Source of the DNA: Anas platyrhynchos | Lineage: Eukaryota; Chordata; Aves; Anseriformes; Anatidae | Length of the DNA stretch: 64,000 nt | Direction: 5' to 3' | Assembly: GCF_047663525.1 (NCBI RefSeq) | Contig: NC_092587.1 | Location: forward strand, 204,504,001-204,568,000 | Shown: positions 46,531-60,097 of the stretch, one piece after another | Layout: each line of letters opens with the position of its first letter | Numbering within the stretch: the first letter of the stretch is position 1 | Made by a program: the position numbers and the translations under genes | Notes under the pieces: model-generated | The model's input: only the letters and a program-made list of their open reading frames with translations | Database searches by the model: none | What the model was told of the DNA's origin: nothing

Positions 46531-49122
46531 TGATGCTCAAGGCTTAGATATGGTCTGTTGGTCTATGTTTCTGCTCAAACTTGCTAGAATCAATTCTCTA
46601 ATCCAACCCGCTTCCTAAAAGATGCAAAATCATGAATGGTTGAGCACTCTTAAGATGTTATTGAATAGAGCTGAGCACCCCTAGCTGCCGTTGGCTTCAG
46701 TGAGACTGGGACATATCGGAAATCCTGCAGCACCAAACCAATGTCTTAACAAATTGCCAAATCCAAGTGGGAGCTTGCATTTTTCATTGGTCATTCTTAG
46801 CAAAACCTATTCTTCAGGAAATGAATGGTTCTGGTAAGGGGGTTAAAAGTACTTGTCAGGAATGAGATCATCAAAGTGTATAAGCTCTGGGAAGAGGCTG
46901 GTATTTTGCCATTCAATCAAAGGAAATGAGATTTCCTCTTTTTTGTGCAGTTTTGCAGTGATAAAGATCAAAAGACCTTGGTTCTAACCCTGATTCCTTC
47001 TCCTCATATTGAATAATTCATTTCACCCCATTGATGTTCTCAGCCTCTACCAGTAATGAGAGCGAGATATTTAGAGAAAGCCTTTTACTGTATGTATGAA
47101 TAGCACCTGGAGGAAAATGATGGTTTTGCTATGCCACAGACATAATGAACCACTGCTCAGCTTGGTGAGTAACTTCTGCCTGTTTGTGGCCACAGGAACC
47201 ATCAAAGCCTTGAGGGTTAGGTTGTTCAGCAGGAAGCTGAAGTTTAAACCCTATGCCTTGAATTGCAAATGATGCCAATGAAGCTCACTGCCTGTCTACT
47301 TTTACTGTTGGCCATCAGAAGAAGAAACTTAAGTCTAAAGGCTTCTTAGCTTTTGTGATCTGGTTCAAATAAATTACAAAACCTCCATAACAGAAAGCTT
47401 GAGGTCCTATTAAGAAAAATATTCCAGCAGTTGATGTTTACAGGCTGGGATGAATGAACAGGTGTTATATTCCTGCCTCTGGCTTTGGACCAGTTAGTTG
47501 TGGTCAAACCTGAAAGAGCCTAGACTCTTAAGATCTTTATGTTTTCAGATGGCTGAGGCACCAGACTCCTTTTGTGCATGTGGTGCCTTTTCTCTTTGCA
47601 TGTAAAATAATGAACAACTCTCTCCTTAGTTCAGTGGTCTGTTGTGCTGCAAATGGAGCGAAGACAATGCTTTGCTCAGCACTATAGCATAGATATGCTG
47701 TATATTTACAAAGCTTTATGCTCCCCCTCCTTTTTACTGCTTTCTGAATTGAGTATAGATTGACCATGTTGCAGAATAAACACTGTCAAGAGGTGTCATT
47801 TTAAAGTCAGAATAAAAGATGTTGCCCCAGATAAATATTTTTCCCCTAAAAAATAATTTTGATTAGTCACATGTTGGATATCAGAGAGTGCAATCGTTGT
47901 CTTTGGCTGATTTCAAGTGATACTCTGAGCTATCTTCATATTTCAGGAGTGACTCAGAAGCACTGGACGCTCATCCTTGAACCTTTGACACAGTTCATAG
48001 GGCCAGAGTTAACCCCTCAGATAGCATTCCTAGGTTAAATATCGCTCATTTTCTACAAAAGAAAGACTGTGGAAGAGCAGAAGAGCCACGCAGGTCTTTC
48101 AAACCAGCAGTGGTTTACCTTTCCATGGGGCCCAAAGCACCAGAGCAGGTCACATCAGACACAGAAGCACGCACTGCCTCTCCTGTGCACAGTAGTTTTC
48201 TGCAGCTCGGTGTTATAACCTTGCTCCTTAAGAGTTTAGTAGCGTTGGCAACAGATCATCCACAGCTCCAGGACTGGGAACAACTCCTTCTTCTGGCACC
48301 GTGACACTTTCTACCAGAAGAGCGACAAAATACAGAGTGTTCTCAGGGACCAGAACGGGACAAGCTCCCACAGGAACGAAGAACCCCCACAAATATTGCA
48401 ACACCCTGGTCCAAATGCAACACACATTTCTGACCTCCCTTCTCTAATATAAGTTCGGAGGAACATGTATACTAAAAAAAAAAATAATTAATTTAAAATT
48501 TCAAAAAAAAAAAAACAACAACAATAATCCTTCCAAAACAAAACACTTCACTGCATCCCCTTTGCCCCCCAGAGAGAATGAGAGAACAAACACATGATAT
48601 ATTAGTCATAGACTGTAAGACCAGAGGAGGCTGTGGTGATTGTCTTGTCTGACTTCTTGCGTAAGAGGCCGTTAGGCTTCTGGAAATTAATTCATGCTTG
48701 AAATGGAAAAGAAATGTACTTTGGTGATTTAGAGAATTGCTATCAATGGAAATTCAGCCACATTCCCTGCTCTAAGCTATTCCAAAGTCTTGTCTCACGC
48801 CTTTGTGTTAAATATGAATTTATTAAACTATAACCTCTAGCCTTTAGGGATCATTCTGCATTTGTCTCTAAGAATGAAAATCCTCCTAAATTAATTTCTG
48901 TGATAAGTACTCTAAAAATATGGTGAAATCACTTTTTTTTCCCCTCTAGCCTTTACAGCTACACAGTCTGAGTACCCAGTGACATTTGCTACAAAGCAAG
49001 TTCTTTAACACCTCATTTGTTCTTGGTTGTTTTGTCTGAAACTTATCAAGTTTGTTTGTTTGTTTGTTTTTAAGTGTATGCACCTTCTAGATACAGTCAT
49101 TGTTGAATGTCAGCTGGTGCAT
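46531..49122. other. Intergenic DNA, no gene seen
   Basis: Unique-looking AT-rich sequence with A-rich runs near 48473-48520 and a TTTG run at 49048-49072. No recognisable exon or RNA gene. Confidence 0.5.
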
Positions 49123-49239
49123 GAGCCCTGGCACAGGCTGCCCAGAGAGGGGCTGGGGGTTCCTCCTTGGGGATCTCCAGCAGCCACCTGGACGTGGGGC
49201 TGGGCCCCCTGCTCGGGGTGGCCCTGCTGGAGCAGGGTT
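49123..49239 (+). mobile_element. CR1 LINE internal fragment without 3' end
   Basis: About 117 bp of the same GC-rich CR1 subfamily as 13585-13699; 111 of 115 aligned bases are identical and there are no gaps. It starts at GAGCCCTGGCAC and stops at GGAGCAGGG, then passes straight into unrelated DNA. The usual 3' part and ATTCTGTG tail are absent, which is unusual because target-primed insertion normally keeps the 3' end. Confidence 0.9.
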
Positions 49240-52200
49240 AGTGGTTATGATTTTTGGTGACACCAAGGCTTAGATGGGATTGTCAGACTGCATGTGGTCA
49301 AAAACATCTCTCCCCAAAATCTGGTATTTGGCAAGAAAATGAGCTTGGAAAGAAAACAGAAGTAGTAGATTATGGAAAGGCTTGTTTCTGTTAAGTTTGT
49401 TTGTTTCTGAATATTATCTCTGGAAACTGATATTATTCTTTAAATGCCGACAGAGGTTCATAGTTTAATTTCACATTACGTGGAATATCAGTGCTGTTTA
49501 GTGTCAGTATGTTTTCACATCATTCTTGCATCAACTGTACCTTATTTCAGTCTTGGATGACCACTTGAAACATGAATTATTTCCTTCTCTATGCAAAAAG
49601 ACCAATGGTTTGTTCATAGTTCACCCTAGGCACAAGGGAGATTCTTGTGCTAGTCCTATGGGTTTGGTTACCTTTGGAAAAGGCAATGAGGGAGGCTCTT
49701 CTGCTGGCTGTGCAGAGGTGTCGGAGATGATTCAGTGCTGCCCCTTCATTCCCTGATGATTCTGGTTCCCTCCATGGATGAGAAGGAGTTTATGGCTGAT
49801 TTAAACCTAAGCATGAGCCAAAGGTTGCCAAAACCAGACTTGTATTTTGGAATGTGGAAGAGGATAGCCACCAAGAGCATGTTCTCAGGGGCACCAGCTC
49901 AGACACTGAGAGAGCACCACCACAAGCTTGCTTCTGCAGGTACCTAAGCAAAGCCATCATACCATGGGTCCCCCAACCCCATTGATAACTTGGTCCGCCC
50001 TGTCCCATGTGGGGACACAACTTTGGCACCCCACCAGTGGTAGGAGGAGGCAGTCTTTTGGATAAGTAACTCCCTCCTATGGGGTCTTGGCCACAACACA
50101 GCAGAAGCCAATCGTCCTCCAGGTCCCTGAAACATTTAGGTGATTACCAAGGTCTTGTCTCTGCCTCAACAGCCACACCAGCTGCTATCTCCACCCAAAG
50201 CAAAGCAGGGTCTCTCCTTCTGCTACGGGATTTGACTCAGCTATTCCAGACACATGGTTTTATCATCCTGCAGCCTTATTTAATGTGTTTATCAAGTTCA
50301 GCTGGAACAAAGCAAGCCATTAACACTTACAGCATTGATAAGAAAGAAGCCAAAGCAAGGAGTAAATCAAATACAGGAGCCTCAAATTCCTCGCAAGTTC
50401 GTTTCCAGCAAATGTTGTCCTCTGGTCTTTCTCCAAATTATTACAAGCAAAACCATGTTCTTTGATCCCAAAACACCAGAGATTTTGATATGAAGAGGCT
50501 CACCACAAAGCTCTCATACACATATATAGCTCTGACTTCAAAACCAACCCACTGGCTTGGTTAATGAAGAGACAGATAATGTCAACCCCATCAAATAGCC
50601 AACCACATGGGAATGTCCCAAAACAAACTCTTTTGTACTCTGACTCTGGGGTCTGACCTGGCAGGGAAGCTGAACAGAACCCAAATTACCAGCCTCCCTG
50701 AAACAAACACACACACAAAGCTCAAACTGAGAACAATGTCATCACTTCCAAAAGAAGGACAAAGCTCATTAAAGAAATCAGCTTCAAGCGCAGATAGTGA
50801 CCTGCTGCTCTTTGCATTCCTCGGTGGTTATAAATTAATTAACCAAGGATGCGGTATATATGTATACATCAATGACCCAGGCAGATAGCAGAATTCTGAT
50901 GAAAACTTAACAACAGTTCCCAGCCGAGAAAGAATTACAGGGAGCTTGAGTGGTGGCCCTGAGGGTCTAGGATGTGAATCGCTTCTATGAGCCAAGGTAG
51001 AGGCAGTGCTTTCACATTTGGAAACCAGATGGTTGTAGAACTTGATCCAGAATATTTAACTATTCTTGGCTTTGATTCCAAATTTGCCTCATTACAAGGG
51101 CAGACATGTCAGAACCACACAGGCCAAGTTTTATTCTCATTTATCCTAGTTCAACCCAAATGGACTCAGCAGCACCCTCCAGTAGCTCCTCCATGGGTTT
51201 GCTAGGAATGGGGGCGTTGAGAAAAATTGACCCCTACAGCCCAGGCCTGTCTGACTCGTTTGCCCTTTTGGCTCCCTGAAATCCCAAACACTGTGCCTGA
51301 TGCCAAGAGGAAGCCTGCTTTGTAGTGCTCTTCCTCACACCAACTTGTCTTTGCTATCACAGCTTGTTCCCCTCTGCTCCTTGTAGGATGGTGTGTTCCT
51401 GTGGAAGTTTTACTTGGAAAACACCTTCTGTGAAGACCATGAACTTCACCAGCAATGCCAGGAATTGATGTTTCTACAGAATTTCACCTTTTAATCATTG
51501 GCCTACATTTTGTAAGCATTTTATTAGCTATGGTAAACAACGGTTTCAAGCAACTGAGCCAACACAACTTTGCCTGGAAGAGTGAGTCTCTGCCTGCTCG
51601 TCCAAGACAACCAACTTAACAGGGTGCAGAAAAAAAAGACAAACATCTATTTATGCTCTGGAGATGCCTTCTCCCCAGATATGGCTCACTGGGACCAACT
51701 TCTTTGTCAGTCACATTAGTAATATTGAGCTTGATTCACAGATTATTAGACCTGTGTGGACCAGTTTGATTTGTTGGTCTGATTGCCTGTATTGTGCAGG
51801 GTCTGGGCTCCTTTGGATGAACTTGCATTTGCATGCAAGAGTATTTGCAAAGAAATACATTCAATTTTATTGTAAACATGGCCTTGATGGAACTTGCTAC
51901 AATACATTTATTTTTTCCTCTTTTTCCTTTTTTTTGTTCCTTTTTTTTTTTTTTTTCTGCATGCTATTAATAGTAGGTAGTTTAATTAGTGCTATCGCTG
52001 ATTAAAAAAAAAAAATTAATAAAGAATGTTCAGATCAAAGATTATAACTTACATTTTGTTCCTTCTGGGGAAAAACATGCTGCTAGCTCATGCTCTGGGC
52101 CAAAATGTTTATCCTGTTTGAAACCCTAGAGAACTCAAGAATTTCAGAAGCAAGAACATATTGCTCCATCTCACCCGAGTTTCTGGTGACCTTCCTACAG

Positions 52201-54329
52201 GACCAGTAGCGAAGATCAGAAGGGATTCAGTTCCCCTTCCCTGCTTTATAAATGTGATTCCCAGCATGAGATGTTTGCACTGCACATTTATCTGTCTTAG
52301 TTATTTGTGTGAGGTCAGTGTGAGCCAAGCAGCATAGTTTAAAGTCTTCAAGATTGAAGAATAGGGAGGGTTTTGCATTGTTTTTATTACCTTCAAGCAC
52401 TTGCTTTGTACTTTATGTCATGTATTTCATCTGGAGGTGAATATACTACACATCAAATTCTAAGTGCCGTGAAAGGATTAAAAAAATAAATAAATCTGCC
52501 ACAATAAAATTCACAGAGCAAGGGGAGGACATCCCCTTAAAAAGCTGAAGCACTCAGGTACAGTGCCAAAAGAAAACAATGTCAGAGGAGTCTGTAAGGA
52601 ACTGAGACCCTTGGACAGAACAGAGACAGCACCTTCATTCTCACAACCTGACCAAACCACTGGACACTTACATATGTCCTGGTCAGGGCTATTGTGGGAC
52701 TACCTTCTTGTTGTTGCCTTCATCCCCTGCCCCAAGGCTCCCTGCTGAAACTATCTGGCAAGTTCTGCCAAAATTCAGGATAAGTTTGGAGACAAACAAA
52801 GCCATTTTGTCTGGAGATTAAAATTACTGAGAATAATTTAATTTTAATTGGTAATAACTCACCCTACAGCTTGCCATCATGACCCAAGCCCAGGTTTCCT
52901 CTGTTTGGTGTAAGGGACAGCTGTCTTACAAACCATCAAGAATAGCATTTAGCACTGAATGGACTTTCAGTAGGTGACATGACATACCCAACTATATTTG
53001 CTGATCATTGCATCTCTTCTCAAACTACAATATACTTAATATACTTATTTATTTGTCTCATTGGTCTGTTGCAACTTTTGTAATCTTTGTGAGAGAAAGA
53101 CAGACACTACTTACACTTTTCTGCAGCAAGATCCAATTTGGCCATGTCTCTATACAATGCTATTATATTGTAATATTATTGCCAATTTTATATTGTATTT
53201 ATATTATATTTATATATTTTATTGCCAATATTATATTTTAATATTATTGTCAATGTTATTGAAGCTCTGCCAGTAGGTTATACCCACAGGCAAGTACAAA
53301 TCAAAGGAAACATTGAATTTTGTCCTATCTGCCATTTAAGAACTGCTAAAGATCAGGAGTGTGGGAGGTAAATGCAGTGCAGGGCGACTGCACGCAAAAA
53401 GGTTTCATTGAAGCCTACAAATGTCATATAAAAGCAAATCATAGTTCAGGGAGCTTTTATATCTGCTTTGAACTGCAGAGCCAACGGTATTTCCCCTTCA
53501 TGTTCCATATTCTCTGGGGATTATTGAGATATTCTGCCAAATTTAAGACTTTCTCAGCTTAATTTCCCAAAGAGCAAATATTTTATGTGAATTGCGGTTA
53601 CCCAATAATGCTGTTCTGAAAGCTCCTCTGGAAGGAAAAAGAAAGGATTCATCTCTTCGCCAGATGAGCTTCTGTCTTTATCTCTTGGAGCTCATCAGCT
53701 TGGAAATATTTCACCTGCTTGGTCCCTACCAGCAAACCTCTCACTGGGCATTTTGAAGGCGAAGTTCCTAGCAGAGCAGCATTGCTGTGAGAAGAAGAAA
53801 GCACTGTTTACTGCTATTATCACATCCTGCTCTTGTTTCAGTTTTAATTTCTTTTAACATGCTGTAAGGTCATTACCCTGTTGGGTCTCAAGGAAAAAGG
53901 AAAAAGAAACTTTCAATGTTTAAAGGCTAAATTCCACCAAATGATTAAGTGTCTACTTGTGTAATGCCAAAACCCCCCAATTAGTTAGATTAGATCTCTC
54001 TTCACTAAGAAGAGAGATCCCTAAAATTTAATTTGTCAGTGTTCCCAGTAGTAGCACTCCATAGCATCTTACAGTAGTCTTTTGGTGGTACGAAAAGGAC
54101 AGTCTACGTCTTGGTATCAGCCTTTCTACACCCACCTCACTCCTAAAATCCAACAGAGCTCCCAAAACAGATGTTTCTCGATCTCCTCTTCATGGTCTGG
54201 CCTGGTAAATATAATCACATGCCGCCTTTCCCCACAAAATAACAGTGGGAGATGTGGTGCTGGGATGTCCTTTAGCATGTCTTCAGGGCACTCTTTGGGG
54301 AAGTCTTCAAGTCACCCGAGGGTGAAGAG
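49240..54329. other. Intergenic DNA, no gene seen
   Basis: No coding exon is recognised. There are T-rich tracts near 51915-51958, an A run near 52003-52013 and an AT-rich array at 53150-53262. The frame at 50079-50465 is serine/glutamine-rich but matches no known family. Confidence 0.5.
53150..53262. repeat. AT-rich imperfect repeat with TTATTGCCAAT units
   Basis: ATTATTGCCAATTTTATATT, TTTATTGCCAATATTATATT and ATTATTGTCAATGTTATTG occur in succession among TATATT runs, as diverged copies of one AT-rich unit with irregular spacing. Confidence 0.75.
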
Positions 54330-54339
54330 AGACTTGGAT

Positions 54340-55765
54340 CCAGCCTTTCATGTCTTCCACAAATACCTTAAGGACATCTTGTGCTACCAACAAAGGACAC
54401 CTTGTGGTTGGGGCCTATTACAGGCCGCCTGACCAAGGGGAGCCTGTTGATGAGGTCTTCTTGCTCCAACTACAAGAAACTTTGTGCTCACAGGCTCTCA
54501 TTCTCCTGGGGGATTTCAACCACCCAGGGAAAGCCATGTGGAAAGCCATGTGCAATCCAGGAGACTCATAGAGTTTATTGAGGACAATGTCCTTGTCCAG
54601 GCACTAGACAAACCAACCAGAGAAGTGTTGCTGGATCTGGTGCTCACCAGTGCGGAAGAGCTCATTAAAAAGGTTAAGACTGGAGAAAGCCTGGGTTGCA
54701 GTGACTATGGCCTGCTTGAATTTGTGATCTCAAGGGATATGGGCCTGGCTACGAGCAAAGTCAGGATCCTGAACTTTAGAAGAGTGAACTTCCAGCTGTT
54801 CAAAGAATTAGTGGATGAGATCCCATGGGAGATGGTCCTGAAGGACAGAGGATCTGATCAGAGCTGGCAACACTTTAAGGGGACTCTTTCTTAGAGTGCA
54901 AGAGCTCTCTATTCCCATATGTAATAAATTAAGCAGGGAAAGTAGGAAACTGGCATGGTTGAACAAGGATCTGCTGGTTGAACTTAGGAAAAAGAAGAAA
55001 CTGCACAGACAGTGGAAACAGGGCCATTGAAGACAGAGAACTGGTAACAACAGACATGGAGAAGGCTGAGGTACTTAACTTCTTTGCTTCGGTCTTCACT
55101 AGCGGTCAGGCTTCACAAGGCTCTCAAGTCCCCAAACCTCTAGGTAGAGGCTGGGGGAGCAGAGTCCCTCCCACTGTAAGAGAAGAGCAAGTCTGAGACC
55201 TCCTGACACAATAACTACAGGTCTATGGGACCTGGCTGATGGAGTTGCCAAGCCACTCCCCATCATATTTGAAAAGTCCTGGCAGTCAGGTGAAGTCCCC
55301 ATGGTCTGGAAAAAGACAAGGGTCCAGAGGAGGGCTACAAAGATGATCAGAGGGTTGGAGTTCCACTCCTATGAAGAAAGGCTGAGATAGCTTGGAGAAG
55401 AGAAAGCTCAGGGGTGACCTCATTACAGCCTTTCGGTACTTAAAGGGAGCTTATGAAAAGGATGGAGAGGGACTCTTTACTTGTGTGGATAATGATAGGA
55501 CAAGGGGAAATGGTCTTAAACTAAAAGAGGATAGATTTAGATTAGATATTAGGAAGAAACTATTCATTGTTAGGGTAGTGAGGCACTGGAACAGGTTGCC
55601 TAGAGAAGTTGTGGGTGCTCCATCCCCAGATGTGTTCGAGGCCAGGTTGGATGAGGCCTTGGCCAACTTGATCTAGTGGGTGGCATCCCAACGGCAGTGG
55701 GGTTGGAGTTAGATAATCTTTAAGGTCTCTTCCAACCCAAGCCATTCTGTGATTCTATGAAAAGG
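54340..55765 (+). mobile_element. CR1 LINE with endonuclease remnant and deleted reverse-transcriptase core
   Basis: From about 54380 two overlapping frames encode the C-terminal half of the CR1 endonuclease: YYRPPDQGEPVDE, the catalytic-type GDFNHPG, then after a frameshift LDLVLTSAEEL, SLGCSDYGLLEF and WEMVLKDRG. At about 55030-55310 comes the segment just before the polymerase (EKAEVLNFFASVFTSG, then 'catcatatttgaaaagtcctggcagtc'). At about 55315 the sequence jumps to the 3' block 'gtccagaggagggctacaaa' and runs to a tail ATTCTGTGATTCTATGA near 55759. The palm/thumb region of the reverse transcriptase is missing, so the copy is dead: 5'-truncated, frameshifted and internally deleted. Confidence 0.92.
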
Positions 55766-57641
55766 AAGAACCTTTTATCCTTCAGCACCCTGTGAGAAAG
55801 GATTCAAGAAGCACAAGAAGAAAGCTGAGGAGTCCTGACAAGTGCCTTCTACTAGGTCAGTACTGGGTGGACTGGTCCTATTCAGGGCCATATCCTCCCT
55901 TCATGTTTTCTGTTTGCCAACTTAGGTAGCAGCGGAAATCCTATCCTTGGAGCAAGATCTCACATCTTCAAAGTCCTGCAGAAGCTACCTGAAAGAGCTT
56001 TGGTACCTAAAACACTATTACACTGAGCAAACTTGACCCTGGAGGAGGCTGATGCCATAAAAATAGCACCCTGAAAGCAAGGCCCTCAAGGTGAGCACTG
56101 TGAAATAAAACAAGTCCCAGAAGACTTTTTCCAAAGTCATTACTGCTTAATGAGATGACAACTGAAGGAGACAAAGAAAAAAGTAGTTTTCCCAAGGTTG
56201 TCAAACAGATGAAAATGCCAAGGAAGAGGACCTTGGCACCCAGCTGCTGGGATGGGGCTCCCTTCCATGTTTTACTGTGATTATCTTGCACGATTCAGCG
56301 TCTTATCTGAAAATGCACTTCTCATTTAATCCCCACTCGGGGCATCTGAAAAATGCATCCAGTTTCCCGAAAGCCAGGCTGACGTTTTCTTTTGGGCCTC
56401 ATCCCATTTTACTATTTCCTCTTGGCAAAGCTCACTAAATAATCTCTCGTTTCCTTTTATGTTCACATCTCAACTGAATCCTACCCTGTGATCCACCTCA
56501 GTCCTCTCCGTGCCAATCTTTATGTATCAACCTCTTTAATCCTTCTTCACACACCTCTAACTATCTAGGAATAAGGTTCCCATAAATGACACAGGCACGT
56601 GGAGACATACCACAGCTGTGGAGCACACCCATATCTGCAGCTTGGGAAATCGGTGCAAGCAAAACTCTGTGCAAGCCATCTTCATCCAACGTTCTCCATG
56701 CCACACGAAGTATGAAGAACACCTGGAAAGGTTCCTTCCAGCCTTCTTTAAGAGGTAGGAACAGACTGAGGTCTTTCAGACAAACTTTCCTTGAAGTTTC
56801 AAACAGATTTTAGAGCTGTTTCATAACAGCAGTGGCACAAAGTACCTCTGCCTTTAGTTAGGGTGGTTGTAATTCAAGAGAGTGGTTGCAATTGCTTAAA
56901 ACAGAATAGGTCCTTCAGCGACAGTGGACAAGTAGTGGGAGGACTGATGGGGACCACTGTCTGCTCCTCAAAGAGCAGAGAGGATGTCACTTAATCCTGA
57001 ACTAATTAATTTGACCTTTGAATTAAATGTAAATTGAATTTTCCATAAAGGTAGAAAGGGTGAGATTCAGTTGACCCAATGCACATGTCAGAGTTATCAG
57101 CTGAGCTGATGATATCCATCTAAAGAGAAATACACAGTGATAAGGTTAAATCCACATCTTCCTCAAAAGATACATAAAATAAGGCAGTTGAGCCTCCAAA
57201 GTGTTCCTTTCTCTCCACTGACTATAAAATGAACCTGAGAAACCAGAACTCCTTGGGATGTCTCCACTACATGTACATCAAAATCACAGGAGATGAATCT
57301 CAGCTAAAATGTCTCAGCAGCAGCAAAATATTAAACAGACAGTGGTCTGTTGCTGAAGAGCAGCATGATGCCAACTGGTAACCAGAAAGAGAAAAACTAA
57401 TCTTAAACCAGAGTTATAAACACATTCTTAAATTAAAACTTGTATTTTGGTTCACTTTGACTAGCAATATTTTATTATTGGTTATTGGAGGGTTATGAGA
57501 GCATATCTGGGATCCTGAAGTGAATTGTAACATTCATTCACTTAAAAATTTATCACTGGAACTGTAATTTGGAGTTGTCGTCATGCTATTTAAGTTGTGT
57601 ACAACCAGGGAGCTTAACTGATACCATATGAGCTATACATC

Positions 57642-57668
57642 AAAAAAATAAAATAAAAATAAAAATAA
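57642..57668 (+). repeat. (AAAAT)n A-rich tract
   Basis: About five AAAAT-type units of varied length. Confidence 0.85.
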
Positions 57669-60000
57669 CAGAAGCAGAGGGTAGTATAGACCCAGATGAA
57701 CAGTACGAGAACAACCAAGCATCCATCAGCAGCTCCCAAGTGAAAGGTCACTGAAGTTATGAGCAGGGTTATGAGACCGGTGGAAATTCAATTATTTTTG
57801 AACTGGGAACATTAGACAGATTAAAATAGAGCTAAATTTCAGAACTGGAGCCACAAGAGAAGAAATTGGGAACTTTTGCCACAGAATTAAAAAATTTCAG
57901 TGGAAATCTTCCTACAAATAGTAACAGACACTCAGAAATTTTGACTGATTGAGGAGCAATATTTCAAACCAGAAGGATTAATTTGTAGCAACTAGATTTG
58001 ATATAAGTGCATAGTTCCCATTAGAAATAGCTAAATCCTCTTTTGGCAACACTTTGGTAGAAGCATCCATATTTTTTGCAACTCTGGATGAGTTAAATTA
58101 GAGCCTTCCTAAGAGTCAGACAGTGAACATCTGGTTTGCATCACTGAGATCTTAAGAGTGTGTATGCATGTGTGCAAAATAATTTCATTACTAACCTCCC
58201 CCTCTGTTGCTGCTCTCTCTGCTTTGAAATCAGAAAAAAATAAGAGGGAAAAAAATCACATGCCCTGTGATCTCAACACTTTGCCAAGGACTAGACCTCA
58301 GTTTCTCACAGGTTTTCTCTGAAAACCATCCTAATAGAATCAGCAAAGAGGAAAAATGAGATACTCATGAAATTAGTCATGGCTGTACATTTTCCATGTC
58401 CAAAAGATGTCAACTTTGGAGAGTATTTTCCAGCTAAAGACTTGTTTCATGGGGTTAAATGTTTCTATGTAAACTAAGGTTGTCCTTTTCTCCCAGACTC
58501 CCCAGCTGTGTCCAGCTAAGCTGGTCTCAGAGGTCTCCAGACTGGCTGGGCTGTTTTCTGGTAGACGCCCCTTTGCTTCAGATGATTATCAGCTTTACCA
58601 AGAGGAGAGTTTATGAACTTAGTGCTTGGAAAAAAATAATAATATTTAAAAAAAAAGGCATTCAAGTCTCAGAAACTTTGACAAAAATGTCCAGGAATGG
58701 CTGACATGGGATAGAAAATAAACACTGGCATGGAGCCATTGCTGGTGGCCCATAGGCTACGTATACTTTATATCCCTGATTCTGGATTCGCTCCATGTAT
58801 ATGAAGTCTGTTGTATGAATCACAGCTGTCCTGGGGATCTCCATGACTCCTTGCCATCACCACCACCTTCTTTGGGGTGTATCCCGGCCTTGTAGGTGTG
58901 ATGCTTGTGTTACATGAGTGCTTTTAACATTTTCTGAAAGCCTGCCCAGGGACAGGACCCTTTCCCCACCCAGCTGAATTGAAAATGTCTTAATAACAGA
59001 GTGCTCAACTCAGCCAAGAGACAACAGTTCACATAAAAAGAGGAATGGGACACAAAATCCAAATGTCCTGACACCACTTATTATCCCATTTATAATGCTT
59101 TGAGAAACTAACTGAAGAAAAGAGGAACATTTATGAAAAATCACCTGCATGTTGCTTTTCTCTCCGCTTTGGCTGCTCCATGCTGTGTCAGGTCATGGCC
59201 CAAGATGGGAAGCACTGAGATCTGCTCTCAGAGTGTGAACTGATGATGGTGGATGGATGTAAATCGTGGCACAATTTCTCATGCAGAATGTATGATCCTT
59301 CCTTTAAACCCAGACTGTCCTTTCCACCCCTAAGTGCCAAGGATTTCAAATGGGCAATCAAGCTGCCTTTGGTTTGGAGTCTGAAGTATGATAAACCCTT
59401 GCTTTAAAGGTGACAGTCACACTTTTCCTGTGGACAGTATCTCTGTCTGTGTGCTGAAAGCTTGTGGCATCTGCAATACATCCCCTCCAGGGGATGTAGC
59501 TGTGATTACATTATCATTTCCTACCAGGACTTTCACACACTCTCAAGCCCATCATGCAGCTGCATGAACAAAGCAATCTCACCATCTGCATGCTCAGATG
59601 TCCGTGTCATTGGGATAATTTAGTTGGAGAAAAAAAAAAGGGCATTAGTAAGAACAGCTCTAAAGTAGCACTTCAGTTTTTCAAGAGTGAAAAATCTTTG
59701 CTGGTAGGAGTACATAAAACCCAACAGATAAACAGCTCTGCTTTGGCTTTATGTTTGGTGGAGATACACATGGTTCCAATTCATCTGTCCCAAATATTAG
59801 AATATTTCTCTGAATATGTGTCCTGGTATGCTTAGTTATCAGTCTTATTTCTCCTACCACACCCATGGGGTGATCAGCTAACCCCATGAGAAAAGACAGT
59901 AGAAGAGCAAAGCAGGGGAAAATTAGTTTCTGAGCATGGTAATGTCTTTCTCCTAAAGGAGTCCCACCAAAGCCTGGCAAAGTAAGACTATGATCCCTTC

Positions 60001-60097
60001 ACTGGCCTGGAGACCAAGACAATAAAAAAATAATGTGCCAAAAGTAACACCCTAATTTGCCTTCTCTACTGACCTAGGCAATGGCAAAACCAAAGAT
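60001..60097 (+). repeat. Local duplication, copy 1
   Basis: ACTGGCCTGGAGACC ... AATAATGTGCCAAAAGTAAC, then ACACCCTAATTTGCCTTCTC, TACTGACCTAGGCAATGGCA and AAACCAAAGAT. It aligns with 61204-61296 in the same orientation with small indels. Confidence 0.7.
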
